A stretch of 64,000 nt of DNA from JACKOB01 sp024234575 (GCA_051208035.1 JBPJFZ010000014.1:55485-119484), one strand, 5' to 3'; shown: positions 7,586 through 17,006, numbered from the stretch's first letter. The notes: generated from the sequence alone by a model not told the origin. A program made the numbers and translations.

Positions 7586-9247
7586 TTACATTTCCAGCGC
7601 TTTATATTTCTCACGCAGTCGATTTCGAATAGATACAGCACTCATATTCAGCAGTGCGATAACCAGCACGAGTAATAGTGATGTGGCATAAACCAAAGGC
7701 CGTGCTGCTTCAACGTTAGGACTTTGAAAGCCGACATCATAGATATGAAATCCTAAGTGCATGAACTTCTGGTCCAAATGTAAAAAAGGATAGTTACCGT
7801 CCAGAGGTAGTGACGGTGCGAGCTTTACAACTCCCACCAACATCAATGGGGCCACTTCACCTGCCGCGCGCGCGATTGCTAGAATAACACCAGTCATAAT
7901 CGCCGGACTGGCCATTGGGATAATTACTCTCCATAACGTTTCTGCCTTGGTAGCCCCCAAAGCCAGACTACCTTCACGCATAGTTCTAGGTATACGCGAC
8001 AGCCCCTCTTCCGTTGCCACAATAACGACTGGCAAAGTCAGTAGTGCCAGAGTGATTGAGGCCCACATCAAACCGGGTGTGCCAAAAGTTGGTGATGGCA
8101 AGGCTTCTGGGAACATAGCCTGATCGATGCCTGAGCCGACAAAGTAGATAAAAAAACCCAAACCAAATACACCGTAAACAATAGACGGCACACCGGCCAG
8201 GTTGTTGACAGCTATTCGTATAATTCTCGTCATCGCACCTTGATGTGCGTATTCACGCAGATATATTGCTGCCACAACGCCCATAGGAGTCACCAGAATA
8301 GACATGATAACGACCATCAGCACGGTGCCATATATCGCCGGGAAAATACCGCCTTCTGTATTTGCTTCGCGAGGATCATCGGCAACAAATTCCCATAACT
8401 TTTCACCATAGAAGAATAGCTTTGCCGACAAGCTCATCGCATTCGGACGGAAAACACGCACTATTTTTTCCAGTGGCAGCGTTATTTCCTGTCCCTGCGC
8501 CGTTCTCACCTTAATACTATCCCGATTTGCCTGGGTATATAGGTCGATCAATGACTCCTGCAAACTTTTGTAGATAGTCTCCTGCTCTGATCGAATCGCC
8601 GCAATCTCGGCCTGTTTTTCTGCCGTATAGCTACCATCCAGCTCGTATCCCCGCTCTTTTAGACGCATGCGTTCGATCGTATAGTTAACTGAGCCAATCT
8701 CATTTTTCTCAATTTTATATATCTGATCGTGCAAGCCTAAAGCACGCTGCAGTCGCTCTTGCAAAACATTCCACGCCAGCTCGCCTTCTGCTATCACGCG
8801 GCCATCTTCCATGACGCTCACTAAGTAGCCGTAGAAATTACCCCATTCGCGGCGCTCGATAGCAATCGCGTCTTTCGGATAGCGCTTATTCTTAAGGTCC
8901 GCATCCAGCATCCAGCGAAAATCGAAACCGCCCACATCCCGGTTACCGATTTTCAAAAGATCACGCTGCATAAATTCAACACCGTCCGGAACACTAACTC
9001 CGGCCGTAGTCAGCTGCCCTGCAGGCACCTCTTCGGACTCAACAAACTCCCCCATAATAACCTGCTGCACGCTCCCGGCGACATAGTCAGCCTCCAGAAT
9101 ATCGTGTGGCCAAAAATGTGCTAAACCTTTAACTGCTATCAGGCCCAACAGACCAAAAACCATCACCAGGCTCGCCGTAACGGCAGCGGCATTCAACCAG
9201 ACCCAAGGTTCACCGGCTGAGGCCCAATTTCTCATTGGCATACGCAT
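7586..9247 (-). CDS. pstA: Phosphate ABC transporter permease PstA, long form
   Basis: An inner-membrane permease subunit of the Pst importer, 553 residues against about 296 in E. coli. A first membrane helix near residues 24-44 is followed by a periplasmic region of about 240 residues, partly coiled-coil, and then by the usual permease core from about residue 300. The core carries the EAA-type loop (EEGLSRIPRTMREGSLALGA) that docks on PstB. This extended form is known from pseudomonads and marine gammas. The start has GAGGA seven bases upstream. It is preceded by pstC (51 bases) and followed by pstB (43 bases). The job of the periplasmic insert is unknown. Confidence 0.95.
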   Translation of the reverse strand: MRMPMRNWASAGEPWVWLNAAAVTASLVMVFGLLGLIAVKGLAHFWPHDILEADYVAGSVQQVIMGEFVESEEVPAGQLTTAGVSVPDGVEFMQRDLLKIGNRDVGGFDFRWMLDADLKNKRYPKDAIAIERREWGNFYGYLVSVMEDGRVIAEGELAWNVLQERLQRALGLHDQIYKIEKNEIGSVNYTIERMRLKERGYELDGSYTAEKQAEIAAIRSEQETIYKSLQESLIDLYTQANRDSIKVRTAQGQEITLPLEKIVRVFRPNAMSLSAKLFFYGEKLWEFVADDPREANTEGGIFPAIYGTVLMVVIMSILVTPMGVVAAIYLREYAHQGAMTRIIRIAVNNLAGVPSIVYGVFGLGFFIYFVGSGIDQAMFPEALPSPTFGTPGLMWASITLALLTLPVVIVATEEGLSRIPRTMREGSLALGATKAETLWRVIIPMASPAIMTGVILAIARAAGEVAPLMLVGVVKLAPSLPLDGNYPFLHLDQKFMHLGFHIYDVGFQSPNVEAARPLVYATSLLLVLVIALLNMSAVSIRNRLREKYKALEM

Positions 9248-9298
9248 TATTAATTCCTCAAATACTGTTTAATTACCTGTATATCAACAACTCAGCCC

Positions 9299-11575
9299 CT
9301 AGATAACACTGTACTTGTTGCGCAACCGCTGCCTGACATACTCTGCACAGGTATTCACGATAAAGGTGAAAATAAATAGGACAAACGCCGCTAAAAAGAG
9401 AATACGAAAATGCGTGCTACCCACTTCAGACTCGGGCATTTCAACCGCGATATTTGCCGAAAGTGTGCGCATACCCTCAAAAATATTAACGTCCATAATC
9501 GGCGTATTACCCGTTGCCATCAGCACGATCATTGTCTCCCCGACCGCACGTCCCATGCCGATCATCACCGCAGAAAAAATACCTGGACTGGCAGTTGGCA
9601 GGATGACTCGCATCATGGTTTGCCATTGCGTTGCACCGAGTGCAAGAGAACCATAGCTAAGGTGTTTAGGTACGCTGAATATGGCGTCTTCAGTGATCGA
9701 AAAAATAGTGGGGATAACAGCAAAGCCCATAGCTGCGCCGACTACCAGAGCATTACGCTGATCGAAATTGAGCCCCAACTCACGGGTAATCCAGCTGCGC
9801 ATATCACCGCCAAAAAACAACGCCTCCACGCCTGGACTAATCGCAAAACTTCCCCAACCGATCAGTAACACTACTGGCACAAGCAAAATGGGCGACCAAC
9901 CTTCAGGAACCAAGTGTCGAAGAGATGCTGGTGAATTAGCCCAGATAAAGCCAAACAACAGCACTCCCACCGGCATCAATATAAGAATGGTAAATACACC
10001 CGGGAGATTAGCTTCCATAAAGGGCGCAAAAAATAGCCCGGCAAGAAATCCAAGAATAACTGTTGGTAAGGCTTCCATTAGCTCGATTGCGGGTTTAACT
10101 TTTTTGCGCAGAGCCGGTGCCATAAAGTAGGCGGTATATAGTGCACCACCAATAGCCAGCGGCGTTGCGATCAACATCGCGTAAAACGCCGCTTTCAGCG
10201 TGCCGAATACGAGCGGCATCAGACTGTATTTTGGCTCAAAATCGTTGGTAGCCGCCGAAGACTGCCAAATATAATCCGGCCCTTCATAGCCCTCGTACCA
10301 GACTTTCTGCCACAGTGCCGCCCAGGACACTTCGGGGTGCTCATTTTCAATGGCAAAAACCAAAATGGTGTTATTGGTCGATTGTAATAGTGCATTATTA
10401 GCCCGCGGAGCCACCGTCAGGTGTGACACCGAGATATCAGGCAATGACGTATTCAGCAAATTTCGATTAGCCGTAGCGTTGTAAATTGACAAATTACCGG
10501 CCGCATCCACAACTACAAACCCTTTACGACGCTCTTCCGGGGCGATGGTGACCACCGCATCTGCGGTGTGCTCAAAACTTCTGACCTTTGTTAGCTGATA
10601 GACGTTTTCATCATCCCTGACCATAAACCACTGACTGATCTTACCGACTGAATCACCCACCAACAACGATGCGCCACCTAATAAAAATGCTACGTCAGTT
10701 ACTTTGCTATCCTTTCCGGACAGCTGCACTTTGCCATTAAAGACAGGCTTTGCCTTGTCTCTTAGATCGTAAATCAGCATTTCTTTTTCGTTAAGCAACA
10801 GGTACATCCAGCTCAGGGTTGGATCAATGAGAACTTTTTGCGCCCGACCTTCGAAGTAGGGTGCTTCAGCGTTTTCTCGTTCCAGTACAACGCCGCCAGT
10901 GAGAAAGTCTTCTTCCTTTACAAAATATGCCGTATAGACATGATCATCTTCCCCCAGAGCTGCTATGTATAAGGCTGAATCTGTATTTCTTACCGCCATC
11001 TGTCGCAGTGACTTGCCGCCCACGAGTTCGATCAGCTCTTTGCCTACGGGAAACTCTACGTATGGGGTAATAACTCGCACGTCATTTGGATAGGTACTTT
11101 TATAGCTGTGTTTGAAAACTATCGCATGGCCATTGCTTAACCCTGCAACCAGGATACGACTGGATGGCGATGCTTCTGCCAAAGAAGTGACGGTAACACC
11201 CTCTGGTACGGGCAGGCGCTCTTGCAAAACAACCTCGCCATCAACAGTATTAAAAAACACGAGATACCCTTGCGAAGTCACCCGCATTGCTTTTTCTACC
11301 TGCTCTTCCACCGCAAGAAATAGTGTTTCCCCTTTATCTGCAGCTGGCACGTTAAACTCTGCTATCTGCTCAACATGAGCCGACTTAAACAAAGGGGCAA
11401 CTTCGTATAATAGATAAAAGAAGATCAGCATGATGGCTATGATAACGCTGATACCACCCATACCAATGGAGATCCGGGCTGCTTTATCCTTAAGCACGCG
11501 TATTTTTCGATACTTCAGAATTTGCGGGGACTCCAGGTCCAGATCAGGCTTTGTTTTTTCAATCGTCTGATGCAT
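9299..11575 (-). CDS. pstC: Phosphate ABC transporter permease PstC, long form
   Basis: The partner permease of PstA, 758 residues against about 319 in E. coli. One membrane helix near residues 37-58 is followed by a large periplasmic region (about 60-440) of repeated beta-strand blocks that looks beta-propeller-like. The permease core follows from about residue 455, with the EAA loop SVPKHLSYGSLALGATQWQ near its end. Long PstC is usual in related marine and pseudomonad genomes. The gene has its own Pho box upstream and is split from pstS by a strong terminator, so it can be transcribed separately from pstS. Confidence 0.95.
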   Translation of the reverse strand: MHQTIEKTKPDLDLESPQILKYRKIRVLKDKAARISIGMGGISVIIAIMLIFFYLLYEVAPLFKSAHVEQIAEFNVPAADKGETLFLAVEEQVEKAMRVTSQGYLVFFNTVDGEVVLQERLPVPEGVTVTSLAEASPSSRILVAGLSNGHAIVFKHSYKSTYPNDVRVITPYVEFPVGKELIELVGGKSLRQMAVRNTDSALYIAALGEDDHVYTAYFVKEEDFLTGGVVLERENAEAPYFEGRAQKVLIDPTLSWMYLLLNEKEMLIYDLRDKAKPVFNGKVQLSGKDSKVTDVAFLLGGASLLVGDSVGKISQWFMVRDDENVYQLTKVRSFEHTADAVVTIAPEERRKGFVVVDAAGNLSIYNATANRNLLNTSLPDISVSHLTVAPRANNALLQSTNNTILVFAIENEHPEVSWAALWQKVWYEGYEGPDYIWQSSAATNDFEPKYSLMPLVFGTLKAAFYAMLIATPLAIGGALYTAYFMAPALRKKVKPAIELMEALPTVILGFLAGLFFAPFMEANLPGVFTILILMPVGVLLFGFIWANSPASLRHLVPEGWSPILLVPVVLLIGWGSFAISPGVEALFFGGDMRSWITRELGLNFDQRNALVVGAAMGFAVIPTIFSITEDAIFSVPKHLSYGSLALGATQWQTMMRVILPTASPGIFSAVMIGMGRAVGETMIVLMATGNTPIMDVNIFEGMRTLSANIAVEMPESEVGSTHFRILFLAAFVLFIFTFIVNTCAEYVRQRLRNKYSVI

Positions 11576-11604
11576 TTTTCTTCACTCACGCTATTAGTCC
11601 GGTC

Positions 11605-11638
11605 ACAATACCGCCGAAATATGACACTTATATTACAG
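11605..11638 (-). promoter_or_regulatory. Pho box and -10 element for pstC
   Basis: On the minus strand CTGTAAT-ATAA-GTGTCAT (11638-11621) fits the PhoB consensus CTGTCAT-AWAW-CTGTCAY with two mismatches in the half-sites. Exactly ten bases further on is TATTGT (11610-11605), a plausible -10. The pstC ATG is 46 bases from the box. The box and -10 spacing is the same as at pstS, which strengthens both. Confidence 0.65.
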
Positions 11639-11746
11639 TGTTGTCATATTAATTATAATTTGCCCAAGACAAACTGCCTTAAACAACATGGTGCCTGTGA
11701 ATCAAAATAAATCGGTACCTGGCGATGTCTCTCAGGTGCCGTTCGC

Positions 11747-11782
11747 GCAACAAAAAAGGGGCCTTAGCCCCTTTTTTGTTGC
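11747..11782 (-). terminator. Strong terminator between pstS and pstC
   Basis: A perfect 16-bp stem: GCAACAAAAAAGGGGC, a four-base loop, then GCCCCTTTTTTGTTGC. It has the A-tract/GC/T-tract form of a rho-independent terminator and would work in both directions. It lies nine bases after the pstS stop, so most pstS transcripts should end here. Confidence 0.88.
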
Positions 11783-11791
11783 TGGTATTGC

Positions 11792-12766
11792 TTACTTCAA
11801 TCCCAGCTCTTTCAGAGTTTTTTCTGTCACCGAGGCAGGCAGTGGCACATAGCCATCCTTTACAACCACTTCCTGGCCTTGCTTTGAAAGCACCAGTTTT
11901 ACAAACTCAGCCACATTTGGTGCCAGCTCTTTGTTCGGCGCTTTATTGACGTAAACCCACAAGAAACGAGACAGCGGATAGTTACCGCTAACAGCGTTTT
12001 CTGGCGTTGCGTCAACAAAATCGCTGCCTTCTTTTTTAGCCAGGGCAACAGCACGAACAGACGCTGTTTTGTATCCGATGCCTGAGTAGCCAATGCCGTT
12101 TACCGATTCAGAAACACCTTGAACTACCGATGCTGATCCAGGCTGCTCATTAACACTATTCTTGTAGTCACCTTTGCACAGCGCCTTGTCTTTGAAGTAC
12201 CCATAGGTACCCGATACAGAGTTACGACCGTAGAGTTGAATATTTCTTTTCGCCAAATCACCGCCTACTGCCAAATCACCCCAGTTCTGTACATCTTTGT
12301 CATGACCACACTTACGTGTTGACGAAAATACCGCATCCACCTGAGCGATAGTCATACCTTTGATTGGGTTATCCTTATTAACAAAAACGGCCAAAGCATC
12401 GATAGCTACTGGAATAGCAGTTGGAACGTAGCCGAATTTCTTCTCAAATGCTTCGATTTCCTTATCTTTCATTTTGCGGCTCATTGGCCCAAAGTTTGAG
12501 GTGCCTTCAGTCAGCGCTGGGGGAGCTGTCGATGAACCTGCTGCTTGAATCTGGATATTTACATTAGGGTAGTTACGTTTAAAATCTTCTGCCCACAGTG
12601 TCATCAAGTTCGCCAACGTGTCAGAGCCCACGGATGAGATGTTGCCTGAGACTCCGCTTGCCTTGGTGTAGCTCGGCAGGCCAGCATCAACAGTCGCACC
12701 TGAAGCGCAAACTTGTGCCGAAGCGGCAACCAAAGTAAACGCAGCTAAAAACTTATTAATTTTCAT
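11792..12766 (-). CDS. pstS: Phosphate ABC transporter substrate-binding protein PstS
   Basis: A periplasmic high-affinity phosphate-binding protein. The frame opens with GTG-ATG; the ATG is preferred because GGAG stands six bases before it, giving 324 residues. A signal peptide runs to about residue 22 (cut after VCAS or nearby). The phosphate-binding loops are visible: the VGSDTLANLM segment after the N-terminal strand, QAAGSSTAPPAL, and SRKMKDKE; the later loop NSVSGTYGYF supplies the serine-glycine-threonine contacts. It is the first gene of the locus and has its own terminator, so it can be made in large excess over the membrane subunits. A Pho box lies about 90 bases upstream. Confidence 0.96.
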   Translation of the reverse strand: MKINKFLAAFTLVAASAQVCASGATVDAGLPSYTKASGVSGNISSVGSDTLANLMTLWAEDFKRNYPNVNIQIQAAGSSTAPPALTEGTSNFGPMSRKMKDKEIEAFEKKFGYVPTAIPVAIDALAVFVNKDNPIKGMTIAQVDAVFSSTRKCGHDKDVQNWGDLAVGGDLAKRNIQLYGRNSVSGTYGYFKDKALCKGDYKNSVNEQPGSASVVQGVSESVNGIGYSGIGYKTASVRAVALAKKEGSDFVDATPENAVSGNYPLSRFLWVYVNKAPNKELAPNVAEFVKLVLSKQGQEVVVKDGYVPLPASVTEKTLKELGLK

Positions 12767-12841
12767 CACTATCTCCTAAAAAATTAGTTATCTACATGTC
12801 ACCCAAAGCTGCCTAATTGCTTTCGGATCTCATTGGGGCCC

Positions 12842-12875
12842 ACTATAGGTGTTACTTATGACAAAAATGTTACAG
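12842..12875 (-). promoter_or_regulatory. Pho box and -10 element for pstS
   Basis: On the minus strand CTGTAAC-ATTT-TTGTCAT (12875-12858) fits the PhoB direct-repeat consensus CTGTCAT-AWAW-CTGTCAY with two or three mismatches. Ten bases later comes TATAGT (12847-12842), a good -10. This is the expected layout of a PhoB-activated promoter, where the box replaces the -35. Confidence 0.72.
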
Positions 12876-13005
12876 TGGCGTTAGTTTCATTTTTTTTCCA
12901 TTTAGCACACCTGCTGCAGCGCAATATTGCTATCTGGCGCACGCCCCCTATAATCCGAAGCGGTGCTAGAGCAAGAATCATGCGGTAAGAGAGAAGGACA
13001 CTATC

Positions 13006-13563
13006 TTGGCCAGCAAATTAACAACTATCATTGCAACAATAGATCGGGCTACCCTTCGCTTAGGACGAAGCATCGCCTTACTGAACGTCGCCATGGTCAT
13101 CGCGATGTGCATGGTCGTTTTGTTACGCTATGCGTTTAACAACAGCTCAATTGTGCTGCAGGAGAGTGTGATGTATATCCATGCCATCATTTTTATGCTG
13201 TGCATGGGTTACACGCTAAAGAGCGACGAACACGTCCGCGTAGATATCATCTATCAAAAACTGTCGGAAAAGCAGAAAGCGTGCATCAACCTTTTTGGCT
13301 CGCTCGTGCTGCTATTTCCTCTATTGATATTTATCAGCTGGTTTAGTGCACCCTATATCAAAAGCACCTGGGCAATATTCGAAGTCTCGCAGGAAGCAGC
13401 GGGGCTACCCTATGTGTACTTGCTTAAATCACTCATTATTGCGATGACAGCCACCCTGGGCCTTCAAGGCGCAGCAGAAGTACTGCGCAACATCGAGATT
13501 ATAATGAATCCACCAAAGGATATGACGCAACCGCAAACAGACACACACCAAGGACAAATATAA
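13006..13563 (+). CDS. dctQ: TRAP transporter small permease (DctQ-type)
   Basis: A 185-residue inner-membrane protein with four hydrophobic helices (about 22-42, 56-74, 97-117, 143-163), the standard DctQ fold that pairs with the large DctM permease for sodium-driven uptake of organic acids. It begins with TTG; AAGGA is placed eight bases upstream and no better start is in frame. It ends two bases before dctM, so the pair is translationally close. Its substrate is not shown by this subunit. A matching kind of binding protein is encoded at 17007-18113 on the other strand. Confidence 0.88.
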   Translation: MASKLTTIIATIDRATLRLGRSIALLNVAMVIAMCMVVLLRYAFNNSSIVLQESVMYIHAIIFMLCMGYTLKSDEHVRVDIIYQKLSEKQKACINLFGSLVLLFPLLIFISWFSAPYIKSTWAIFEVSQEAAGLPYVYLLKSLIIAMTATLGLQGAAEVLRNIEIIMNPPKDMTQPQTDTHQGQI

Positions 13564-13565
13564 GG

Positions 13566-14936
13566 ATGAGTTATATTCCCCTAATCATGTTTGCTGTGGC
13601 CTGCCTGGTTTTGTTGCTTGGGTATCCGGTCGCCTTTTCGCTAGCAGGAACCGCCTTAATCTTTGCTCTGGTTGGGCAATTGTTCGGCCATTTCGATCCT
13701 GCATTCTTGCATGCAACTCCCAGTCGGCTGTACGGGCTGATGACCAATCAAACCTTAATTGCCGTGCCTTTATTTGTTTTTATGGGCTGCATGCTTCAGC
13801 GGTCTAAAATTGCCGAAAATCTGCTCGAAAGCATGGCCACAGTGTTTAGCCGTATGCGTGGCGGTGTCGGCATATCTGTTGCCGTTGTGGGTACGTTACT
13901 GGCAGCCTCTACTGGCATAGTCGGTGCTACTGTCGTCACCATGGGCCTGATTTCACTGCCAACGATGCTGAAACGCGGTTACCACCCATCCATTGCCACA
14001 GGCGCAATTTGCGCGACCGGAACGCTTGGACAGATTATTCCTCCGTCTATTGCACTAGTATTGTTAGGTGACGTACTTTCAAGTTCGTACCAGCAGGCAC
14101 AACGTAGCATGGGCGTTTTCAGCCCAGACACCGTATCAGTTGGCGATCTGTTTGTTGGTGCGATCATCCCTGGCCTGATATTAGTGCTACTGTACGTTTT
14201 CTATATTGTGTTTGTTGCGTACACACGCCCTGATCTTATTCCCGCTCATGAAAAGTTGGAAAGCGACCGAACAGACCTGAAGTCATTGATCACCAACCTG
14301 ACGCCACCCCTCGCACTAATCTTCGCTGTGCTTGGCTCTATTTTGTCAGGCATTGCCACGCCCACAGAGGCTGCAGGGGTGGGTGCTTTTGGTGCCGCAA
14401 TACTAGCTGCAATGCGAGGACAACTTAGCTTTGCGGTATTAAAAGACGTCAGTGAATCAACCACGCGGGTTACCTGCATGGTTTTTATGATTCTCGTCGG
14501 CGCGACTATTTTTTCGTTGGTGTTTCGCGGTTATGGTGGCGATGATCTTATCCAGCACCTGTTCGACTCTATGCCGGGCGGTAAAATTGCCGCCATGGTA
14601 CTGGTGATGCTGGTCATTTTTCTGCTTGGATTTATTCTCGACTTTATCGAAATCACGTTTGTCGTCGTGCCTATTGTCGCACCGGTACTACTAGCAATGG
14701 GTATCGACCCGGTATGGCTGGGGATCATGATTGCACTAAACTTACAGACCTCTTTTTTAACGCCACCTTTTGGGTTTACTTTATTTTATCTGCGCGGTGT
14801 AGCGCCTCCGTCGGTGACGACAGCTCAAATTTACCGGGGCGTAGTGCCGTTTATCTTGATTCAATTATTGATGCTGCTTATCTTGTCTTTTGTTCCATCA
14901 CTTGCTACCTGGCTACCCGATGCGGTATACAGCTAA
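13566..14936 (+). CDS. dctM: TRAP transporter large permease (DctM-type)
   Basis: A 456-residue polytopic permease with about a dozen membrane helices, the ion-coupled transport subunit of a TRAP system. Family marks are LPTMLKRGYHPSIATGAI and GTLGQIIPPSIALVL in the first half, and the ATPTEAAGVGAFGA and LNLQTSFLTPPFGFTLFYLR segments in the second, which form the two inverted transport repeats. AAGGATG places the start directly after dctQ. The downstream thioesterase is 118 bases away and probably separate. The most likely substrate class is 2-oxoacids or related monocarboxylates, judged only from the nearby TakP-like binding protein. Confidence 0.92.
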   Translation: MSYIPLIMFAVACLVLLLGYPVAFSLAGTALIFALVGQLFGHFDPAFLHATPSRLYGLMTNQTLIAVPLFVFMGCMLQRSKIAENLLESMATVFSRMRGGVGISVAVVGTLLAASTGIVGATVVTMGLISLPTMLKRGYHPSIATGAICATGTLGQIIPPSIALVLLGDVLSSSYQQAQRSMGVFSPDTVSVGDLFVGAIIPGLILVLLYVFYIVFVAYTRPDLIPAHEKLESDRTDLKSLITNLTPPLALIFAVLGSILSGIATPTEAAGVGAFGAAILAAMRGQLSFAVLKDVSESTTRVTCMVFMILVGATIFSLVFRGYGGDDLIQHLFDSMPGGKIAAMVLVMLVIFLLGFILDFIEITFVVVPIVAPVLLAMGIDPVWLGIMIALNLQTSFLTPPFGFTLFYLRGVAPPSVTTAQIYRGVVPFILIQLLMLLILSFVPSLATWLPDAVYS

Positions 14937-15054
14937 ACAACTGCTACACTAGACTCACGGTGTGGGCCACAGAAACAGCCTAAGACTGAGGGCTCTTATC
15001 CCCCAGAGACACATCAGTAGAGACTGATCAAGAATAATAAAGAGAGCACACAAA

Positions 15055-15456
15055 ATGAGGCATTCAGAACCACATCCAGCCCCGAAAGGTGAACTGATAC
15101 AGCAGATTATTCCACTGCCGCAGGACACCAATGCAAACGGCGATATATATGCTGGCTGGCTGGTAAACCATATGGACCTTGCAGCATCCAATATGGCACA
15201 CCGCATATCATCGGGGCGAACCGCCACGGTAGCGATAGAGTCGATGGAGTTTATTTCGCCGGTTAGACTAGGGGCACGCGTAGCATTTTACGGCCAGTTA
15301 ATGGACATCGGGCGCAGCTCGATGAAAGTTAAAATAGAAGTGTGGACGAGGGATGACAACTCGAATCACCCCAGAAAAGTCACAGAAGCATTGTTTGTAT
15401 CGGTAGCCATTGATAAACAAGGCAGAATCCGAGAAGTTCCGGATCAACCGATTTAA
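15055..15456 (+). CDS. Acyl-CoA thioesterase, YciA-like hotdog fold
   Basis: A 133-residue single-hotdog protein. The motif DTNANGDIYAGWLVNHMDLAA (residues 23-43) holds the conserved Asn-x-x-Gly-Asp-x-x-Gly-Gly/Trp and Asp of the YciA/BFIT acyl-CoA hydrolases, which form hexamers and cleave short to long acyl-CoA in the cytosol. A second conserved piece, FISPVRLGARVAFYG, follows near residue 66. AGAGAG is placed about ten bases before the ATG. It ends 15 bases from the convergent DUF3010 gene. The natural acyl chain is unknown. Confidence 0.85.
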   Translation: MRHSEPHPAPKGELIQQIIPLPQDTNANGDIYAGWLVNHMDLAASNMAHRISSGRTATVAIESMEFISPVRLGARVAFYGQLMDIGRSSMKVKIEVWTRDDNSNHPRKVTEALFVSVAIDKQGRIREVPDQPI

Positions 15457-15471
15457 CGCGGCTGTGGGTCT

Positions 15472-16041
15472 TTAGAACTTCGCTTTGTACAAACTACTGG
15501 TTGCAGCCTTAGGTTTCTCTTCTTCTACCCTGGCCTCATCAACAACCTCTTCAGACTTTGGCTCAGCTCGCCGAACTTTTGCTTTAGCCTCTTTTGGTCT
15601 GATTTCTGCCGATCTCGAGTCTTCGCCAAATGACGCAAACGCGACCATAAAAGCAGGCTCTTGAAAGACTTTCAGGCCTGTTTCAGAGAATGAAATAGGC
15701 AACGGGTTACTTTTTAATGAATCGTTAATGGTGGTGGCTGACAGCACTTCAACCTGTATAGCGTCAATCAGTTGTATTGCCGCTTCCATTTTAAAGCCGA
15801 CAGCACCACCGGCAAACTTACCTTTCAGTGGACGCTCACGAATAACGACTTTGTCGACATGATAGTCTGCCATAAGCTTGGCAAACGCGAACTGAAACTG
15901 GCGCACACTCGCCGTGTCTAACGGATCGGACAATGGCAGACTGCGCACGCGGCAATCCGGTAAACTAAACAGGCCATCTGTTTTCGAGAGCAAACAAATG
16001 ATCGCCTCACTGCCCTTTAACTCAATACCACAAACCTTCAT
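15472..16041 (-). CDS. DUF3010-family protein
   Basis: A 189-residue soluble protein. The first 140 residues match the DUF3010 pattern: an N-terminal MKVCGIELKGSEAIIC strand, a KVVIRERPLKGKFAGGAVGF segment near residue 62, and a final VEVLSATTI strand, suggestive of an RNase H/RuvC-like fold. The last 45 residues are an acidic/basic low-complexity tail and look disordered; many DUF3010 proteins lack it. Function is unknown. The start follows GAGAGG by six bases. Confidence 0.72.
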   Translation of the reverse strand: MKVCGIELKGSEAIICLLSKTDGLFSLPDCRVRSLPLSDPLDTASVRQFQFAFAKLMADYHVDKVVIRERPLKGKFAGGAVGFKMEAAIQLIDAIQVEVLSATTINDSLKSNPLPISFSETGLKVFQEPAFMVAFASFGEDSRSAEIRPKEAKAKVRRAEPKSEEVVDEARVEEEKPKAATSSLYKAKF

Positions 16042-16142
16042 TGCAAACCTCTCTTAGTGAATGGAGGTAATTGTACCCTACATTGTCTCCATTCAGGAGT
16101 ACCGTTTGATCGCATGACATAGACACCCACCTCATAGCGATC

Positions 16143-16874
16143 TTAGAACTTCTCCAACTTCCGCGACTCTTCCATAATCAGTCGTTCCAGCTTGTTGATA
16201 TTCGACTGATAGTCCCGCGCACAGTGCTTCCAATCATCAACCAGTTTCTTATTGCCAGAGACGCTTGGGTCATACACTGGCTCGGTGCCACAAGCGGCGT
16301 CTTGCTGTGCCTGCACTGATTGTAAGCTGGTATCCAGGCGCATCAACTCCTGATTCATCAAGTCGGTTGCCGCATTTGATTCCTGTGCCTTTGATTTAGC
16401 CCAGCTTATGGCGCAGCGCAGATCCTTGATAGCCTCAATCGTCTGCCGATTGCGCTCTTCATAGGCACTAGAGCTGTTGTAGGAGGAGCGGTATTTGCTA
16501 TTGGAATACTTGAGAAACTCCTCTCTGCTGCGACTAAGTTGCTTTTCTTTGCGCTCCAGATCATCCCGCCAGTACTTCTCACGACTGGCAACTTCAGAAT
16601 AAAAATTACGCTTACGTGATCGCTCCTGGGGCAGCTGGATAGCACCGCAATAGCTCGTTATTCCCTTTACCTCAACAGATGATTCGCCCCCTGCGTCCAC
16701 CTGCTGTGTCTCAACTTGCACCCCTTGCTGATCTTCGTAGGGCGATGGAGGAAACTGGCTGAACGTGACATTGCCTTGTTCATCGACGATTTTATAAAGC
16801 TTACCGGCAACTGACAGCGAAGCTCCCACCGTGATAAAAACAATAAAGATGTTAAAAACAAGTCGACTCCACAT
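16143..16874 (-). CDS. DUF4124-domain exported protein
   Basis: The longest frame begins at 16982, but that start would lie close to the dctP stop and read through the dctP terminator. The ATG at 16874 (MWSRLVFNIF) is preferred; it gives about 243 residues with a signal peptide of roughly 25 residues. Next comes a DUF4124 module (LYKIVDEQGNVTFSQFPPS), a short periplasmic beta unit of unknown role. The remainder is a long, charged, probably coiled-coil region with several cysteines, seen also in other DUF4124 proteins of this group. A second DUF4124 gene is at the right end of the window. Confidence 0.75.
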   Translation of the reverse strand: MWSRLVFNIFIVFITVGASLSVAGKLYKIVDEQGNVTFSQFPPSPYEDQQGVQVETQQVDAGGESSVEVKGITSYCGAIQLPQERSRKRNFYSEVASREKYWRDDLERKEKQLSRSREEFLKYSNSKYRSSYNSSSAYEERNRQTIEAIKDLRCAISWAKSKAQESNAATDLMNQELMRLDTSLQSVQAQQDAACGTEPVYDPSVSGNKKLVDDWKHCARDYQSNINKLERLIMEESRKLEKF

Positions 16875-16933
16875 ACCCACAACTTCCAATTTAGTTTGAT
16901 CCTTCCTCAACCCATAAATATAGACACTAAAAC

Positions 16934-16965
16934 AAAAAAGGCCTGCTTTAAAACAGACCTTTTTT
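16934..16965 (-). terminator. Rho-independent terminator of dctP
   Basis: A 12-bp stem, AAAAAAGGCCTG with CAGACCTTTTTT, has an eight-base loop. The one odd pair is a G-U wobble on the minus-strand RNA but a mismatch on the plus strand, so the hairpin is better as a leftward terminator. It lies 40 bases after the dctP stop. Confidence 0.78.
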
Positions 16966-17006
16966 GGCAACCATAAGCACATGGCGCTTTGTTCTGCGCC
17001 TACCTA

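Noticed and set aside
16875..16982. 36-codon extension of the DUF4124 frame
   Set aside because: It would read through the dctP terminator, while the signal peptide starts at 16874.
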